Under the pieces are notes generated by a model. That model was not told the DNA's origin and did not search any database. It saw only the letters and a list, made by a program, of their open reading frames with translations. Positions 40,951 to 49,915 of a stretch of 64,000 nucleotides of DNA are shown piece by piece. The stretch comes from Actinoplanes lutulentus (GTDB lineage: Bacteria > Actinomycetota > Actinomycetes > Mycobacteriales > Micromonosporaceae): the NCBI RefSeq assembly GCF_003259845.1, contig NZ_QLMJ01000002.1, positions 1 to 64,000 of the forward strand, given 5' to 3'. The position numbers were made by a program, and so were the translations under genes. The stretch's first letter is position 1. Every line of letters starts with the position of its first letter.

Positions 40951-42852
40951 TTACGCCGCGGGGCGGTAGCCCGCCGGGCGGCTCGTGAAGGTTCCACGGC
41001 CGTGGGTGCGGCTGCGGAGCCGGCTCGCGTATCCGAACAGCTCAGCCAGCGGGACTACCGCCGTCACTGTGCGTACCCCTGAGTCGGTGATCTGAGCGCG
41101 GCGCGCGGCAAGGTCGCCGAGTACCGCGCCGAGCGCGTCGGACGGCGCGCTGACCGTGACCTCCGCGACCGGCTCGAGGAGTTCCAGCGTGGCGGCGTGC
41201 AACGCCGCCCGCAGGCCGAACGGGCCGGCCGCCCGGAACGCCATCTCCGACGAATCCCTCGGATGCGTCTGACCGTCGCTCAGGGTGACCGCCAGGCCGG
41301 TCACCGGATGACCGGCGAGCGGGCCCGCCGTCAGGGCTTCGCGGCAGCCGGCCTCGACGGCGCGCACGTATTCGGCCGGGACACGCCCGCCGGTCACCGC
41401 CGACGTGAAGGTGAAGCCGGTGCCGAGGGGCGCCACGTCGAGGGTGACGACGGCGAACTGGCCGGCGCCACCGTCCTGTTTGACGTGCCGGTAGGTGATG
41501 CCGGTGACGCCGGCGGCGACCCGTTCGCGGTAGGTCACCTGCGGACGACCGGTAGTCACGGCGATGCCGGTCGTCTGACGCAGCTTCTCCACGGCTACCT
41601 CCAGATGCAGTTCACCCAGTCCGGACAGCAGGATCTGACCGGTTTCGATCTCGGTACGCACGCCCAGCGACGGGTCCTCCGCCGTCAGCGCGGCCAGCGC
41701 CGGAGGCAGGCGTAACGCGTCCTGGCGGGTACGGGCCTCGACCGCGACTGAGACGAGTGGTTCCGCGGAGCGTGGTGCCTCCAGCAGGACCGGATGCGCG
41801 CGTTCGCAGAGGGTGGTGCCGGCCTTCGCGGCTTTCACCCCGGCTACCGCGACGATGTCGCCGGCGGTCGCCTGGTCCACATCGGTGTGCTTGTCGGCCT
41901 GGACGCGCAGGATCCGGGCGATGCGTTCGGTGTGCTGTGCGCCCGTGTCCCACACGGTGTCCCCCTTCGTGATCGTGCCGTCGTAGACGCGCAGGTAGGT
42001 GAGGCGCCCGGCTCGCTTGAACACGAGCGCGGCCAGGTGCGCGGCCGGGTCGCCGGCCGGCGCGGGCAGATAGTCGACGACGGCGTCGAGCAGCTGTTCG
42101 ACGCCGATGTCGCGGTAGGCGGAGCCGCAGAGCACGGGTATTGCCTGGTGGTTGTGGGTGAGGTCGCGGATGGCGGACCGCAGGGTGTCGTCTGACATGT
42201 CGGATAGTTCTTCCAGTGCCCCGGCGTGGAGTTCTGCGACGGCTTCTTCGAGGCGTTTCCGCGCCGAGGCCACGGCATGCTGCATGGCGGCGTCGAGGAG
42301 CGGACGTTCGCCGGGTGCCGCCCGCCTGCTGATCAGGTTGATCACGCCGGTGAAGTTGCCCTCCCGGCCGATCGGCACCTGCAGCACCAGCGGCACCACC
42401 CCGAGCCGCTCCCGGATCGACGCCACCGCCGCATCCAGGTCCGCGCCCGGGCGGTCCAGCTTGTTGACGAACGCGATCCGCGGCACCGCGTACCGATCGG
42501 CCTTGCGCCAGACGGCCTCGCTCTGCGGTTCCACTCCGGCGACGCCGTCGAACACGGCGACCGCGCCGTCGAGAACCCGCAGCGACCGCTCGACCTCGTC
42601 GGAGAAATCGACGTGGCCGGGCGTGTCGATCAGGTTGAGGCGGTGCTCGTTCCAGTCGCAGCTGACCGCCGCGGCGAAGATGGTGATGCCACGATCGCGC
42701 TCCTGAGGATCGAAATCGGTCACGGTGGTGCCGTGATGCACCTCGCCGGTCCGGTGCGTCGCGCCGGTGGTGAAGAGGATGCGTTCGGTGAGGGTGGTCT
42801 TGCCGGCGTCGACGTGGGCGAGGATGCCGAGATTGCGGACACGCATTGTCAT
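40951..42852 (-). CDS. EF-G-like translation GTPase (ribosomal-protection size)
   Basis: A 633-residue paralogue of elongation factor G. All GTPase motifs are present: [12 protein letters not shown] (G1), RDRGITI (G2), DTPGHVDF (G3), NKLD (G4) and CGSAYRD (G5). The later EF-G domains follow, ending [24 protein letters not shown] as in EF-G. It is shorter than housekeeping EF-G (about 700) mainly because the G' insert is trimmed, giving it the length of Tet(M)/Otr(A)-type ribosomal protection proteins. Its sequence motifs ([19 protein letters not shown]) are EF-G-like rather than Tet-like. It may protect or recycle ribosomes under drug stress. A 34-codon ORF precedes it by 60 bp. Confidence 0.85.
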   Translation of the reverse strand: MTMRVRNLGILAHVDAGKTTLTERILFTTGATHRTGEVHHGTTVTDFDPQERDRGITIFAAAVSCDWNEHRLNLIDTPGHVDFSDEVERSLRVLDGAVAVFDGVAGVEPQSEAVWRKADRYAVPRIAFVNKLDRPGADLDAAVASIRERLGVVPLVLQVPIGREGNFTGVINLISRRAAPGERPLLDAAMQHAVASARKRLEEAVAELHAGALEELSDMSDDTLRSAIRDLTHNHQAIPVLCGSAYRDIGVEQLLDAVVDYLPAPAGDPAAHLAALVFKRAGRLTYLRVYDGTITKGDTVWDTGAQHTERIARILRVQADKHTDVDQATAGDIVAVAGVKAAKAGTTLCERAHPVLLEAPRSAEPLVSVAVEARTRQDALRLPPALAALTAEDPSLGVRTEIETGQILLSGLGELHLEVAVEKLRQTTGIAVTTGRPQVTYRERVAAGVTGITYRHVKQDGGAGQFAVVTLDVAPLGTGFTFTSAVTGGRVPAEYVRAVEAGCREALTAGPLAGHPVTGLAVTLSDGQTHPRDSSEMAFRAAGPFGLRAALHAATLELLEPVAEVTVSAPSDALGAVLGDLAARRAQITDSGVRTVTAVVPLAELFGYASRLRSRTHGRGTFTSRPAGYRPAA

Positions 42853-42912
42853 TCGTCTTTCGAAGCTGATCCGATGATGGACAGCGCCGGCCGGACCGCG
42901 AGTCAGATGCGG

Positions 42913-43017
42913 TCAGGCACGTCCGGCCTCGATGGCGCAGCCGAGGCCGGGCACACCAGACACGAGGATCAGCTCGAAGAGCGACGCGGGGACGACGACG
43001 GCGGTGCGGTAACGCAC
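42913..43017 (-). CDS. 34-residue peptide ORF ahead of the EF-G-like gene
   Basis: GTG 43017 is preceded by a very strong ribosome binding site (GGGAGGAG, 6-7 nt upstream). The peptide is VRYRTAVVVPASLFELILV followed by SGVPGLGCAIEAGRA, with a hydrophobic centre and a Gly/Cys-containing tail. It ends 60 bp before the EF-G-like start, in the same direction. Two readings are possible: a regulatory leader peptide like those upstream of ribosomal-protection genes, or a small independent (possibly secreted or modified) peptide. It is not recognised as any known family. Confidence 0.6.
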   Translation of the reverse strand: MRYRTAVVVPASLFELILVSGVPGLGCAIEAGRA

Positions 43018-43078
43018 GGCGGTCTCCTCCCTGGTCGATGCACGTGTTCGTTTTCGTTGGAGGGAGGTTACGAGGCCT

Positions 43079-43696
43079 GTGGTCGCGGTGTCGATCGCTT
43101 TATCGGTGATGGTGGTGGTCCGGATCTGGAACCGGACCGGCCCCGGATGGGCCCAGCCGATCACCGGTCCGCTGGCCGCGGCGCTGCTGGTCCTTCTCAC
43201 CGGCGTGCCGCCGGCTCTCGGGACCGGCTATGGGTACGCCCTAACCGGCGTCCTCGTGATCGCCGCATGTTACGGGCTGGCCCTGCTCATCCCACCCACC
43301 CGCCGCGCCCTGGCCGCCCAGTACTTCCCGACCCCGTGGCGCACGGCGATCCTGGAGATCCCGCTCGCGACAGTGGTCTTCGAGGAGATCGCCTTCCGCG
43401 GGGTGCTCTGGACCCTGATCGACCGGCAACACGGTCCCGTCTGGGCTACAGGCGTCACCGCCGTGCTCTTCGGGCTCTGGCACATATCACCCGATCCAGC
43501 CCTCCGATCGCAGCTCGGCACAGTGGCGTTCACCACCATTGCCGGTGTGGCATTCGGCCTGCTCCGCGACGTTTCCGGTGGCCTGCTGGCGCCGGTAGCC
43601 GTGCACTGGGCAGCCAATGGCCTGGGAGTTCTCGCATCGACGGCGGTCCGCGCACGTTCCGGTGATGATCGTCGTGGGCCCGTTGCGAACGGGTAA
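43079..43696 (+). CDS. CPBP-family intramembrane metalloprotease
   Basis: A 205-residue membrane protein with about six hydrophobic helices and the CPBP (Abi/CAAX-protease) motifs: EExxxR in VFEEIAFRGVLW, a conserved LFGLWHISP (His) and HWAANG (HxxxN). These are intramembrane glutamic/metallo-type proteases, some linked to bacteriocin self-protection or regulation. The start is GTG 43079 after GGGAGG. It is divergent from the 34-codon peptide gene with 61 bp between, suggesting shared regulation. Confidence 0.85.
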   Translation: MVAVSIALSVMVVVRIWNRTGPGWAQPITGPLAAALLVLLTGVPPALGTGYGYALTGVLVIAACYGLALLIPPTRRALAAQYFPTPWRTAILEIPLATVVFEEIAFRGVLWTLIDRQHGPVWATGVTAVLFGLWHISPDPALRSQLGTVAFTTIAGVAFGLLRDVSGGLLAPVAVHWAANGLGVLASTAVRARSGDDRRGPVANG

Positions 43697-43825
43697 AAGG
43701 CCTTCTGCCGGCAGTTAAAAGGGGACGTGGACCTGGAATTACGTCGCTAGGCTGCACGGCGTGCATCCCGGGTGCGCGCAGGCCCGCATCGTATGCCGCA
43801 GGATTCCCGGTCCCCAGGAGATTTC

Positions 43826-45397
43826 GTGAGTACACAACCCGTGGCAGCGCCGGCCAAACTCGACGGCGCCGTTCTTAAAATCGCCGGTGTCGTGGTCCTC
43901 GGCGCCATCATGTCGATCCTCGACATCACCGTGGTCAGCGTTGCCCTGCCCACTTTCCAGACCGAGTTCGGCGCGACGTACGCCGAGGTCGCCTGGACCA
44001 TGACCGGTTACACCCTGGCCCTGGCGACGGTGATCCCGCTGACCGGCTGGGCCGCCGACCGGTTCGGCACCAAGCGTCTGTACATGACCGCGCTGCTGCT
44101 CTTCACTCTCGGCTCGGTGCTCTGTGCCACCGCCGACAGCATCGGCCAGCTCATCGGATATCGGGTTCTGCAGGGCCTCGGCGGCGGCATGCTGATGCCG
44201 CTCGGCATGACGATCATGACGAAGGCGGCCGGCCCGGAGCGGATCGGCCGGCTGATGGCCGTGCTCGGCGTACCGATGCTGCTCGGCCCGATCGGCGGCC
44301 CGATCCTCGGCGGCTGGCTGATCGACGCCGCGAGCTGGCACTGGATCTTCCTGATCAACCTGCCGATCGGCGTCATCGCCCTGGTCTACGCCCAGATCGT
44401 GCTCCCGAAGGACAGCCCCGAGCCGTCCGAGTCGTTCGACTTCATCGGCATGCTGATGCTCTCGCCCGGCCTCGCGCTCTTCCTGTACGGCGTGTCCTCG
44501 CTGCCGGAGACCGGCACCATGAGCGCCACCAAGGTGTGGGTGCCGATGCTCGCCGGCGCCCTGCTGGTGATCGGTTTCGTCTTCTACTCGTTCAAGCCGC
44601 AGCACCCGCTGCTCGACCTGCGCCTGCTGCGCAACCGCAACCTGACCGTCGCCTCGGTCACCCTGGCCGTGTTCACCGTCGCGTTCATGGGCGCCGGCCT
44701 GCTGTTCCCCAGTTACTTCCTGCAGATCCGCGGCGAGTCGACACTCGACGCCGGCCTGCTGATGGCGCCTCAGGGACTCGGCGCCATGGTCACCATGCCG
44801 ATCGCGGGCATGCTCGCCGACAAGGTGCCGGTCGGGCGTACCGTGCCGTTCGCCCTGCTGCTGATCGCCGCCGGCTTCTTCGCGTTCACCCAGGTCGGCA
44901 CGGACACGTCGTACCTGCTGCTGTGCGGTTCGCTGTTCGTCATGGGTCTCGGCATGGGCGGCACCATGATGCCGATCATGACGGCGGCGCTGCGGACGCT
45001 CACCAACAACGAGGTGGCCCGCGGTTCCACCCTGCTGAACATCCTTCAGCAGATCGCCGGTTCGATCGGCACCGCGATCATGTCGGTGATCCTGACCAAC
45101 CAGCTCAACCAGTCGCCGGCCATCCCCGGCGTCACCAACCCGGTGAGCGGCGAGCCGGTCTCCGAGGCCGGTCTCGCGATCGCCGCCGTACAGGACCCGT
45201 CGGTGGGCCAGCAGTTCCCCGACCCGTCGGTCCTGGAGCGTGGCCTGCAGTTCGCCGCGGACTCGTTCGCGACGACCTTCATGGTGGGTTTCGTGCTCAC
45301 CCTGCTCACGCTGATCCCGGCGTTCTTCCTGCCCCGCAAGCGGCAGGCCGCGTCCCTGGAGTCCGAGGGCGCCGCGACCCCGGTCATCCTGCACTGA
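43826..45397 (+). CDS. DHA2-family drug/proton antiporter (MFS)
   Basis: A 523-residue exporter with 14 hydrophobic helices. GTG 43826 follows CCAGGAG. Diagnostic motifs are LDITVVSVALPTFQTEF (helix 1, motif D1), GWAADRFGTKRLYM (motif A), RVLQGLGGGMLMPLGMTI (motif B) and GVPMLLGPIGGPILGGWLID (motif C), all typical of EmrB/QacA-type multidrug antiporters of the DHA2 family. It pumps amphipathic drugs or metabolites out in exchange for protons. No TetR/MarR regulator is adjacent. A hairpin terminator follows. Confidence 0.93.
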   Translation: MSTQPVAAPAKLDGAVLKIAGVVVLGAIMSILDITVVSVALPTFQTEFGATYAEVAWTMTGYTLALATVIPLTGWAADRFGTKRLYMTALLLFTLGSVLCATADSIGQLIGYRVLQGLGGGMLMPLGMTIMTKAAGPERIGRLMAVLGVPMLLGPIGGPILGGWLIDAASWHWIFLINLPIGVIALVYAQIVLPKDSPEPSESFDFIGMLMLSPGLALFLYGVSSLPETGTMSATKVWVPMLAGALLVIGFVFYSFKPQHPLLDLRLLRNRNLTVASVTLAVFTVAFMGAGLLFPSYFLQIRGESTLDAGLLMAPQGLGAMVTMPIAGMLADKVPVGRTVPFALLLIAAGFFAFTQVGTDTSYLLLCGSLFVMGLGMGGTMMPIMTAALRTLTNNEVARGSTLLNILQQIAGSIGTAIMSVILTNQLNQSPAIPGVTNPVSGEPVSEAGLAIAAVQDPSVGQQFPDPSVLERGLQFAADSFATTFMVGFVLTLLTLIPAFFLPRKRQAASLESEGAATPVILH

Positions 45398-45415
45398 GTT
45401 TCGAGTTTTGCGGCG

Positions 45416-45446
45416 GGGCCGGGCGGACGGAGAAGTCGCCCGGCCC
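45416..45446 (+). terminator. Terminator after the MFS exporter gene
   Basis: A perfect 10-bp stem GGGCCGGGCG / CGCCCGGCCC with an 11-nt loop, starting 19 bp after the stop and followed by TTCG. Confidence 0.7.
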
Positions 45447-45476
45447 TTCGCCGTTTCCCTGTCGACGGTCGTCGCT

Positions 45477-46145
45477 ATGGTGGCGGAGGTGACCGGATTG
45501 CCTCTGATCGGAACCGGACGGCAGGCGGACGTCTTCGCCCTCGACGACCATCGCGTCCTGCGTCGCTATCGCGACGGCACGGACACCACCCCGGAAGCCG
45601 AGATCATGGCGCACCTCGCGCGCTTCGATTTCCCCATACCCCAGGTGTACGAGGTAGGCGGCACCGACCTGATCCTGGAACGCCTCGACGGCACCACCAT
45701 GACCGAAGCCTTCACGACAGGCCGCATCGACGTGGCCGAAGGCGCCGCCTGTCTGGCCGACCTGCACCACCGCCTGCATACGCTCCCGGCCCGCACCGCC
45801 CGCCACCCCGGCGACCGGATCCTGCACCGCGACCTGCACCCGGAGAACGTCCTGCTGACCTCCCGCGGCCCGGTCGTCATCGACTGGAACAACGCGAGCG
45901 AGGGCCCGCCGGAGGTCGACGTGGCGTTGACCGCGGTCATCCTGGGCCAGGTCGCTGCCGATCCGGCACACCCGATGGCCTCGGCCGCCCGCTCGTTCCT
46001 GACCGCCTTCGCCCGGGTGGCCGGCGTCGACGTGCTGGCCGGCCTCGACGAAGCCGTCCTGATCCGGGCGGCCGACCCCGCGCTGACCTCGGACGACGTC
46101 GCCCGGCTGCCGTCGGTCGCCGCGCTCATCACATTTTTGTCATAG
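45477..46145 (+). CDS. Aminoglycoside-phosphotransferase-family kinase
   Basis: A 222-residue small-molecule kinase of the APH/choline-kinase fold. The catalytic loop is ILHRDLHPENVLL (HxDxxxxN) and the metal-binding Asp follows in GPVVIDWNNASEGPPEVDVALT. The N-lobe starts LPLIGTGRQADVFALDDHRVLRRYRDG. ATG 45477, GTG 45480 or GTG 45489 are all possible starts. Members phosphorylate antibiotics, sugars or amino alcohols; the substrate is unknown. Confidence 0.85.
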   Translation: MVAEVTGLPLIGTGRQADVFALDDHRVLRRYRDGTDTTPEAEIMAHLARFDFPIPQVYEVGGTDLILERLDGTTMTEAFTTGRIDVAEGAACLADLHHRLHTLPARTARHPGDRILHRDLHPENVLLTSRGPVVIDWNNASEGPPEVDVALTAVILGQVAADPAHPMASAARSFLTAFARVAGVDVLAGLDEAVLIRAADPALTSDDVARLPSVAALITFLS

Positions 46146-46166
46146 GCCGGTGGCAGCATCCCCGGC

Positions 46167-46952
46167 ATGCGCTTCGTCGAGAAGGGCGCCGGGACCCCGG
46201 TGCTCGCCCTGCACGGCTGGACACCCGACCACCGGCTCATGCTCGGCTGCCTCGAGCCGATCTTCGAGGCCAGACCCGGTTATCGCCGGCTCTACCCCGA
46301 CCTGCCCGGCATGGGCGCGACACCCGCTCCACCAGGCATCGCGAGCAGCGACGACGTGCTCGCCGAGGTGCGCCGCTTCATCGACGCCGAGATCGGCCAG
46401 GAGCCGTTCCTGCTGCTCGGCGAGTCGTACGGTGGCTATCTCTCCCGCGCCCTGACCCGCGACATCCCGCAGCGGATCCGCGGCGTCGCGATGATCTGCC
46501 CGACCGGCGTGGTCCGGCGCGAGGACCGTGCCCGCCCCGCCCACCAGGTGCTGCGCCGCGACCCGGCGCTCGACCTCGGCGACGATCCCCGCTTCGCCGC
46601 CGAGTTCGCGGAGATGGCGGTCGTGCAGACCGCGGAGACCGTGCGCCGCTTCCGCGAGGACGTCTGGGACGGCCTGGAGATCGCCGACACAACCACCCTG
46701 GCCCGCATCGAGCAGCGCTGGGAGCTCAGCGCCGACCCGGAGAGCGGCCCGCCGTTCACCCGCCCGTCGCTGATCCTGACCGGCCTGCAGGACGCGTCGG
46801 TCGGTTTCAGCGACCAGTTCGCGTTGCTCCCGCACTACCCGAGAGCAACGTTCGCCGTCCTCGACGTGGCCGGCCACAACCTCCAGTTCGAGCAGCCCAC
46901 CCTGTTCAACGCCCTGATCAACGAATGGCTCGACCGTGTGGCCGCGGAGTGA
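46167..46952 (+). CDS. Alpha/beta hydrolase
   Basis: A 261-residue alpha/beta-hydrolase. The nucleophile elbow is LLGESYGGYLSRAL (GxSxG), the oxyanion region is LALHGWTPDHR, and the triad is completed by Asp in GLQDASVGFSD and His in VAGHNLQFEQP. No signal peptide. Substrate unknown; esterase, C-C hydrolase and haloperoxidase-like roles are all possible. It is co-oriented with the kinase, with a 21-bp gap. Confidence 0.85.
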   Translation: MRFVEKGAGTPVLALHGWTPDHRLMLGCLEPIFEARPGYRRLYPDLPGMGATPAPPGIASSDDVLAEVRRFIDAEIGQEPFLLLGESYGGYLSRALTRDIPQRIRGVAMICPTGVVRREDRARPAHQVLRRDPALDLGDDPRFAAEFAEMAVVQTAETVRRFREDVWDGLEIADTTTLARIEQRWELSADPESGPPFTRPSLILTGLQDASVGFSDQFALLPHYPRATFAVLDVAGHNLQFEQPTLFNALINEWLDRVAAE

Positions 46953-46956
46953 GCTC

Positions 46957-48303
46957 TCATCCGATTCGCACCACCCGAGCCCACTTCGGCGGTGGCTGTC
47001 GCACATAGCCGGTGTTCTCCGAGTACCTCACCGGGCGCGGGAAGAGCCCGATCACCGTCCGGCACGACGGCTGCCGCTCCGGCCAGGGAGTCTGGCCGTC
47101 GGTGAGCGCCACGACGACGTCCGGTCGCGGGTTGCTCCGCAGCGCCTGCCCGAAACCGGCCCGCAGATCAGTGCCGCCACCGCCGATCAACGGGATCGAC
47201 TCTGCCCGGCACAGCGGTACCGCGATGCCCGCCGCCGCGTCACAGGAGATCACCGACACCGCGTCACGCCGTCCACCGGTGGCCCGCCCGATCGCGGCCA
47301 CCTCCAGGAGTGCGCTGCCCAGCTCGGCGTCGCTCACCGACCCCGAGGTGTCGATCACCACGCAGACCCGGGGCGGGCGTCGCAGCAGACTCGGCAGGAT
47401 CACACCGGGCAGGCTCGCCGACCGGCGAGCAGGTCTTGCGTACGCGTAATCGTCACCCGTGCCGGCCCCGGACACCGACGACCGCACCGCCGCGCCGAGC
47501 AGCTGCCGCCACGGCTGAGGCGGGTGGAACGCCTCCTCGGCCCACCGCTTCCAGCCGTCCGGCGCGTCACCGGGCCGCCCCTGGATCCCCTGGGCCACCC
47601 GGAACCGAACCCGGTCCCGCTCCTCCTTGCTAAGCGCGTTCGCCCCACCGGGGCCGAGGTCCCAGGGCCGTTCGCTGCCGTCAGCGCCGCTGCCACAGTC
47701 CAGCCACGCCCACTGATGCGTACGTGGGCCGAGCCGGAACTCCCGCAGGTACTCCTCCATGAGCCGGCCGCATTCCATCCCGAGGCGGCTCGGATTGACG
47801 GCACCGGCCGGGACGGGCAGCCCGTCACCGAACGCATCGTCGTTGATCTCGCAGTCCGCGGCGATGTTCATCCGCAGCCGTTCACCGGGCCCGTCCACGT
47901 CATTCTTCGCGGCGTACCGATCCCCGCGCCCGTGGTGGTCCCGCAGCAGGTGCGACACCTCGTGCACCCAGACCGACGCCAGCTCCGCGAGCGGCGTGCG
48001 CTCCACGAACGCCGCCGACACATAACACCGCCAGTGCCGGTCCACAGCCATCGTCGGCACATCCCGCGACTCGACGGGATGAAGCGCGAACAGCGCGGTG
48101 GCGAGATAAGGCCGGGCCCGAGTCGCCAAGAGCCGAGCGGCAAACAGCTTCTCCCAGTCGACCTCGTGCTCCACGGCCGCGGGATGCCCCGCCGCCGGGC
48201 GCGCTGTCGCCGTGCGGCCTGTGGGGTGGGCGGGATCCGCCGCCAGCTGGCTGGGGGCGGGCGGTGCACTGCTCGGGCGGCTTGGTGTGTGGGTCTCCGT
48301 CAT
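46957..48303 (-). CDS. DUF2201-type protein: zincin-like metallopeptidase plus VWA domain
   Basis: A 448-residue protein partnered with a MoxR ATPase. The N-terminal part contains WVHEVSHLLRDHHGRGDRY, an HExxH-like zinc motif (HEVSH), followed by NIAADCEINDD, the usual layout of the DUF2201 putative metallopeptidase domain. The C-terminal part is a von Willebrand A-like domain with a MIDAS motif DTSGSVS (VCVVIDTSGS) and GGGTDLRAGF. The first 45 residues are a Pro/Ala-rich disordered tail. MoxR/VWA pairs act in the assembly or remodelling of protein complexes. It overlaps the ATPase gene by 4 bp. Confidence 0.88.
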   Translation of the reverse strand: MTETHTPSRPSSAPPAPSQLAADPAHPTGRTATARPAAGHPAAVEHEVDWEKLFAARLLATRARPYLATALFALHPVESRDVPTMAVDRHWRCYVSAAFVERTPLAELASVWVHEVSHLLRDHHGRGDRYAAKNDVDGPGERLRMNIAADCEINDDAFGDGLPVPAGAVNPSRLGMECGRLMEEYLREFRLGPRTHQWAWLDCGSGADGSERPWDLGPGGANALSKEERDRVRFRVAQGIQGRPGDAPDGWKRWAEEAFHPPQPWRQLLGAAVRSSVSGAGTGDDYAYARPARRSASLPGVILPSLLRRPPRVCVVIDTSGSVSDAELGSALLEVAAIGRATGGRRDAVSVISCDAAAGIAVPLCRAESIPLIGGGGTDLRAGFGQALRSNPRPDVVVALTDGQTPWPERQPSCRTVIGLFPRPVRYSENTGYVRQPPPKWARVVRIG

Positions 48304-49538
48304 CGGGCGGCCACGGCTCCGGGGCGGATGGCGGCTTGCTCGGCGCGGGCGGTCTCGGCGCGGTCGGAGAGGGTCACCGCGCTGGTGAGGCGGTCGATCG
48401 CCGGTGGGATCGGCCAGTCGTTGTGGCGCAGCCTGGCCAGGGTGGTCGCGGGTACGACCACGAGATCAGGGGCACCGGTGTCCACCGCTCGGACCAGCAC
48501 ATCCCAGGCGGCGTCCCAGCGGGAGCGCTCCAGCCTGTTCCGGACGGCCTCGACCACCGCGTCGAGCGTCGCCTGGCGCAGGTCGCCACGGTCCGGCAAC
48601 ACCGCGTTCGCCGGGTCGGCCAGCAGATCCTCCGGATCCGGCAGGTCCAGCCGGTCCAGCGCGGCCAGCAGTTCCAGGCCGGGCCCGTCGCCGACCGCCC
48701 CGCGTACCACCATGGACAACGCCTCGCGAGAGGCGCCGGCGGCGGTGGCGAAAGCCAGCAGCCGCAGCGCCATCTCCCAGCTGCGCGGCGACGGCCAGGG
48801 TCCGCCGCGCCGGGTCTCGGTGTTCGGCAGCTGGTGCACCAGCTTGGGCCGGGCGCCGAGAAGCCCGCACACCGCCCGCCGGGCGAGCGCCACCGCCTCC
48901 GGCAGCCGGCCGGCGTCGAGGCTCGGCAGACCAGCCCGAGGCCACGTTCCGCCGAGACCGCGCACCACGACATCGTGGTCATACGCCCACTGCAGGTGGA
49001 CGAACCGGTTCGCCAGCGGCGCGCTCAGCTCCCATCCATCAGCCGCCGACCCGCGCGGATTGGCAGCCGCCACGATCCGGATACCCGGCGGCAACCGCAG
49101 CGCGCCCACCTGCCGTTCCAGCACCACCCGCAGCAGCGCGGCCTGCACCGCCGGGGGAGCGGTCGAGAGCTCATCAAGAAAGAGCAACCCCTTTCCGGTA
49201 CGCGCGAGGCGCACCGCCCAGTCCGGCGGCGCCATCGGCACACCCTGGACCGCCGGATCGTCACCGACGACCGGCAGCCCGGCGAAGTCGGACGGTTCGT
49301 GCACACTCGCGATCACCGTGGTCAGGGGCAGCCCGAGCGAGTCCGCGAGGTGGGTGAGCGCCGCGGTCTTGCCGATGCCGGGTTCACCCCAGAGCAGCAC
49401 CGGAAGGTCGGCGCTGACCGCGAGAGTGAGAGCTTCAAGCTGGACGTCGGGCCGTGCCTCGGTAGCGGTGTCACCGAGCAGAGTCAGCAGCTCAGCAGCA
49501 ATGTCGAGGGTGCCGGGCGAAGCGGGAGCAAGAGTCAA
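48300..49538 (-). CDS. MoxR-family AAA+ ATPase
   Basis: A 412-residue AAA+ ATPase: Walker A LLWGEPGIGKTAAL, Walker B GLLFLDELSTAPPAVQAALLRVVLE, sensor-1 RIVAAANPRGSAADGW and an arginine-finger region PLANRFVHLQW. MoxR ATPases act as chaperones for metal insertion or complex assembly together with VWA proteins, here the overlapping downstream gene. The C-terminal 120 residues are helical and family-specific. ATG 49538. A palindromic element lies about 60-100 bp upstream. Confidence 0.9.
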   Translation of the reverse strand: MTLAPASPGTLDIAAELLTLLGDTATEARPDVQLEALTLAVSADLPVLLWGEPGIGKTAALTHLADSLGLPLTTVIASVHEPSDFAGLPVVGDDPAVQGVPMAPPDWAVRLARTGKGLLFLDELSTAPPAVQAALLRVVLERQVGALRLPPGIRIVAAANPRGSAADGWELSAPLANRFVHLQWAYDHDVVVRGLGGTWPRAGLPSLDAGRLPEAVALARRAVCGLLGARPKLVHQLPNTETRRGGPWPSPRSWEMALRLLAFATAAGASREALSMVVRGAVGDGPGLELLAALDRLDLPDPEDLLADPANAVLPDRGDLRQATLDAVVEAVRNRLERSRWDAAWDVLVRAVDTGAPDLVVVPATTLARLRHNDWPIPPAIDRLTSAVTLSDRAETARAEQAAIRPGAVAAR

Positions 49539-49597
49539 TTCAGATCACCTTTGGTTGGTCGAAGTAGCGGAAGAACCTGATGAGTTGTGCGAGTGGC

Positions 49598-49639
49598 CCA
49601 CACCCGCTGTGGGCGTGGCTACACCCGCAGCGGGTGTGG
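49598..49639. promoter_or_regulatory. Inverted repeat upstream of the MoxR operon
   Basis: CCACACCCGCTG (49598-49609) and CAGCGGGTGTGG (49628-49639) are perfect 12-bp complements with an 18-nt spacer. Within the right half, ACACCCGC-A-GCGGGTGT (49621-49637) is itself a perfect 8-1-8 palindrome. It lies in the probable promoter of the MoxR/VWA genes and could be an operator. Confidence 0.55.
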
Positions 49640-49699
49640 AGCGAAAGAGAACATGTCTCCGGCGCTCCCGCGGTGCGTCACAGATCAGTGACCACTAGC

Positions 49700-49910
49700 A
49701 GGGGTGTGGTGGCGTGGCGTCTGGCGACGCGGGGGTGCAGCGGCGAGGGTGCAACGGCGAGAGGGTGCAGCGTGCGGTGACGCGGCAGTGCGGGCAGAGA
49801 GCACGGCGTTGCGGGCAGTGAGCGTGGCGTCGCGGGCAGGGGTGCGGCGGCGCGGGAGTGCGGGCAGGGGGTGCGGCGTCGCGGGAGTGCGGGGTGCCGG
49901 TGCGGATGCC
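49700..49910. repeat. Degenerate GCG(T)GGCGTCGCGGGCAG-type repeats in the 49.54-49.92 kb gap
   Basis: The 377-bp gap before the MoxR gene contains at least four diverged copies of a roughly 20-bp G-rich unit, recognisable by GCGTTGCGGGCAG, GCGTCGCGGGCAG, GCGGCGCGGGAGTGCGGGCAG and GCGTCGCGGGAGTGCGGG. No gene is supported here. It is either a decayed repeat array or low-complexity spacer. Confidence 0.5.
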
Positions 49911-49915
49911 GGGAG

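Noticed and set aside
40951..42852. Tetracycline-resistance Tet(M) orthologue
   Set aside because: Length fits, but the GTPase-domain motifs and C-terminus are EF-G-like; called only EF-G-like GTPase.
43739..45394. 551-codon minus-strand frame antisense to the MFS exporter
   Set aside because: Composition (HRDGE-rich repeats) is typical antisense shadow; the plus strand carries a complete 14-helix transporter.
46936..49698. 920-codon plus-strand frame
   Set aside because: Antisense to the MoxR and VWA genes, which have complete catalytic motifs; the frame has no protein-like features.
49700..49910. Possible CRISPR-like array
   Set aside because: The G-rich units are not identical, spacers are not of constant length and no cas gene is present; kept only as degenerate repeats.
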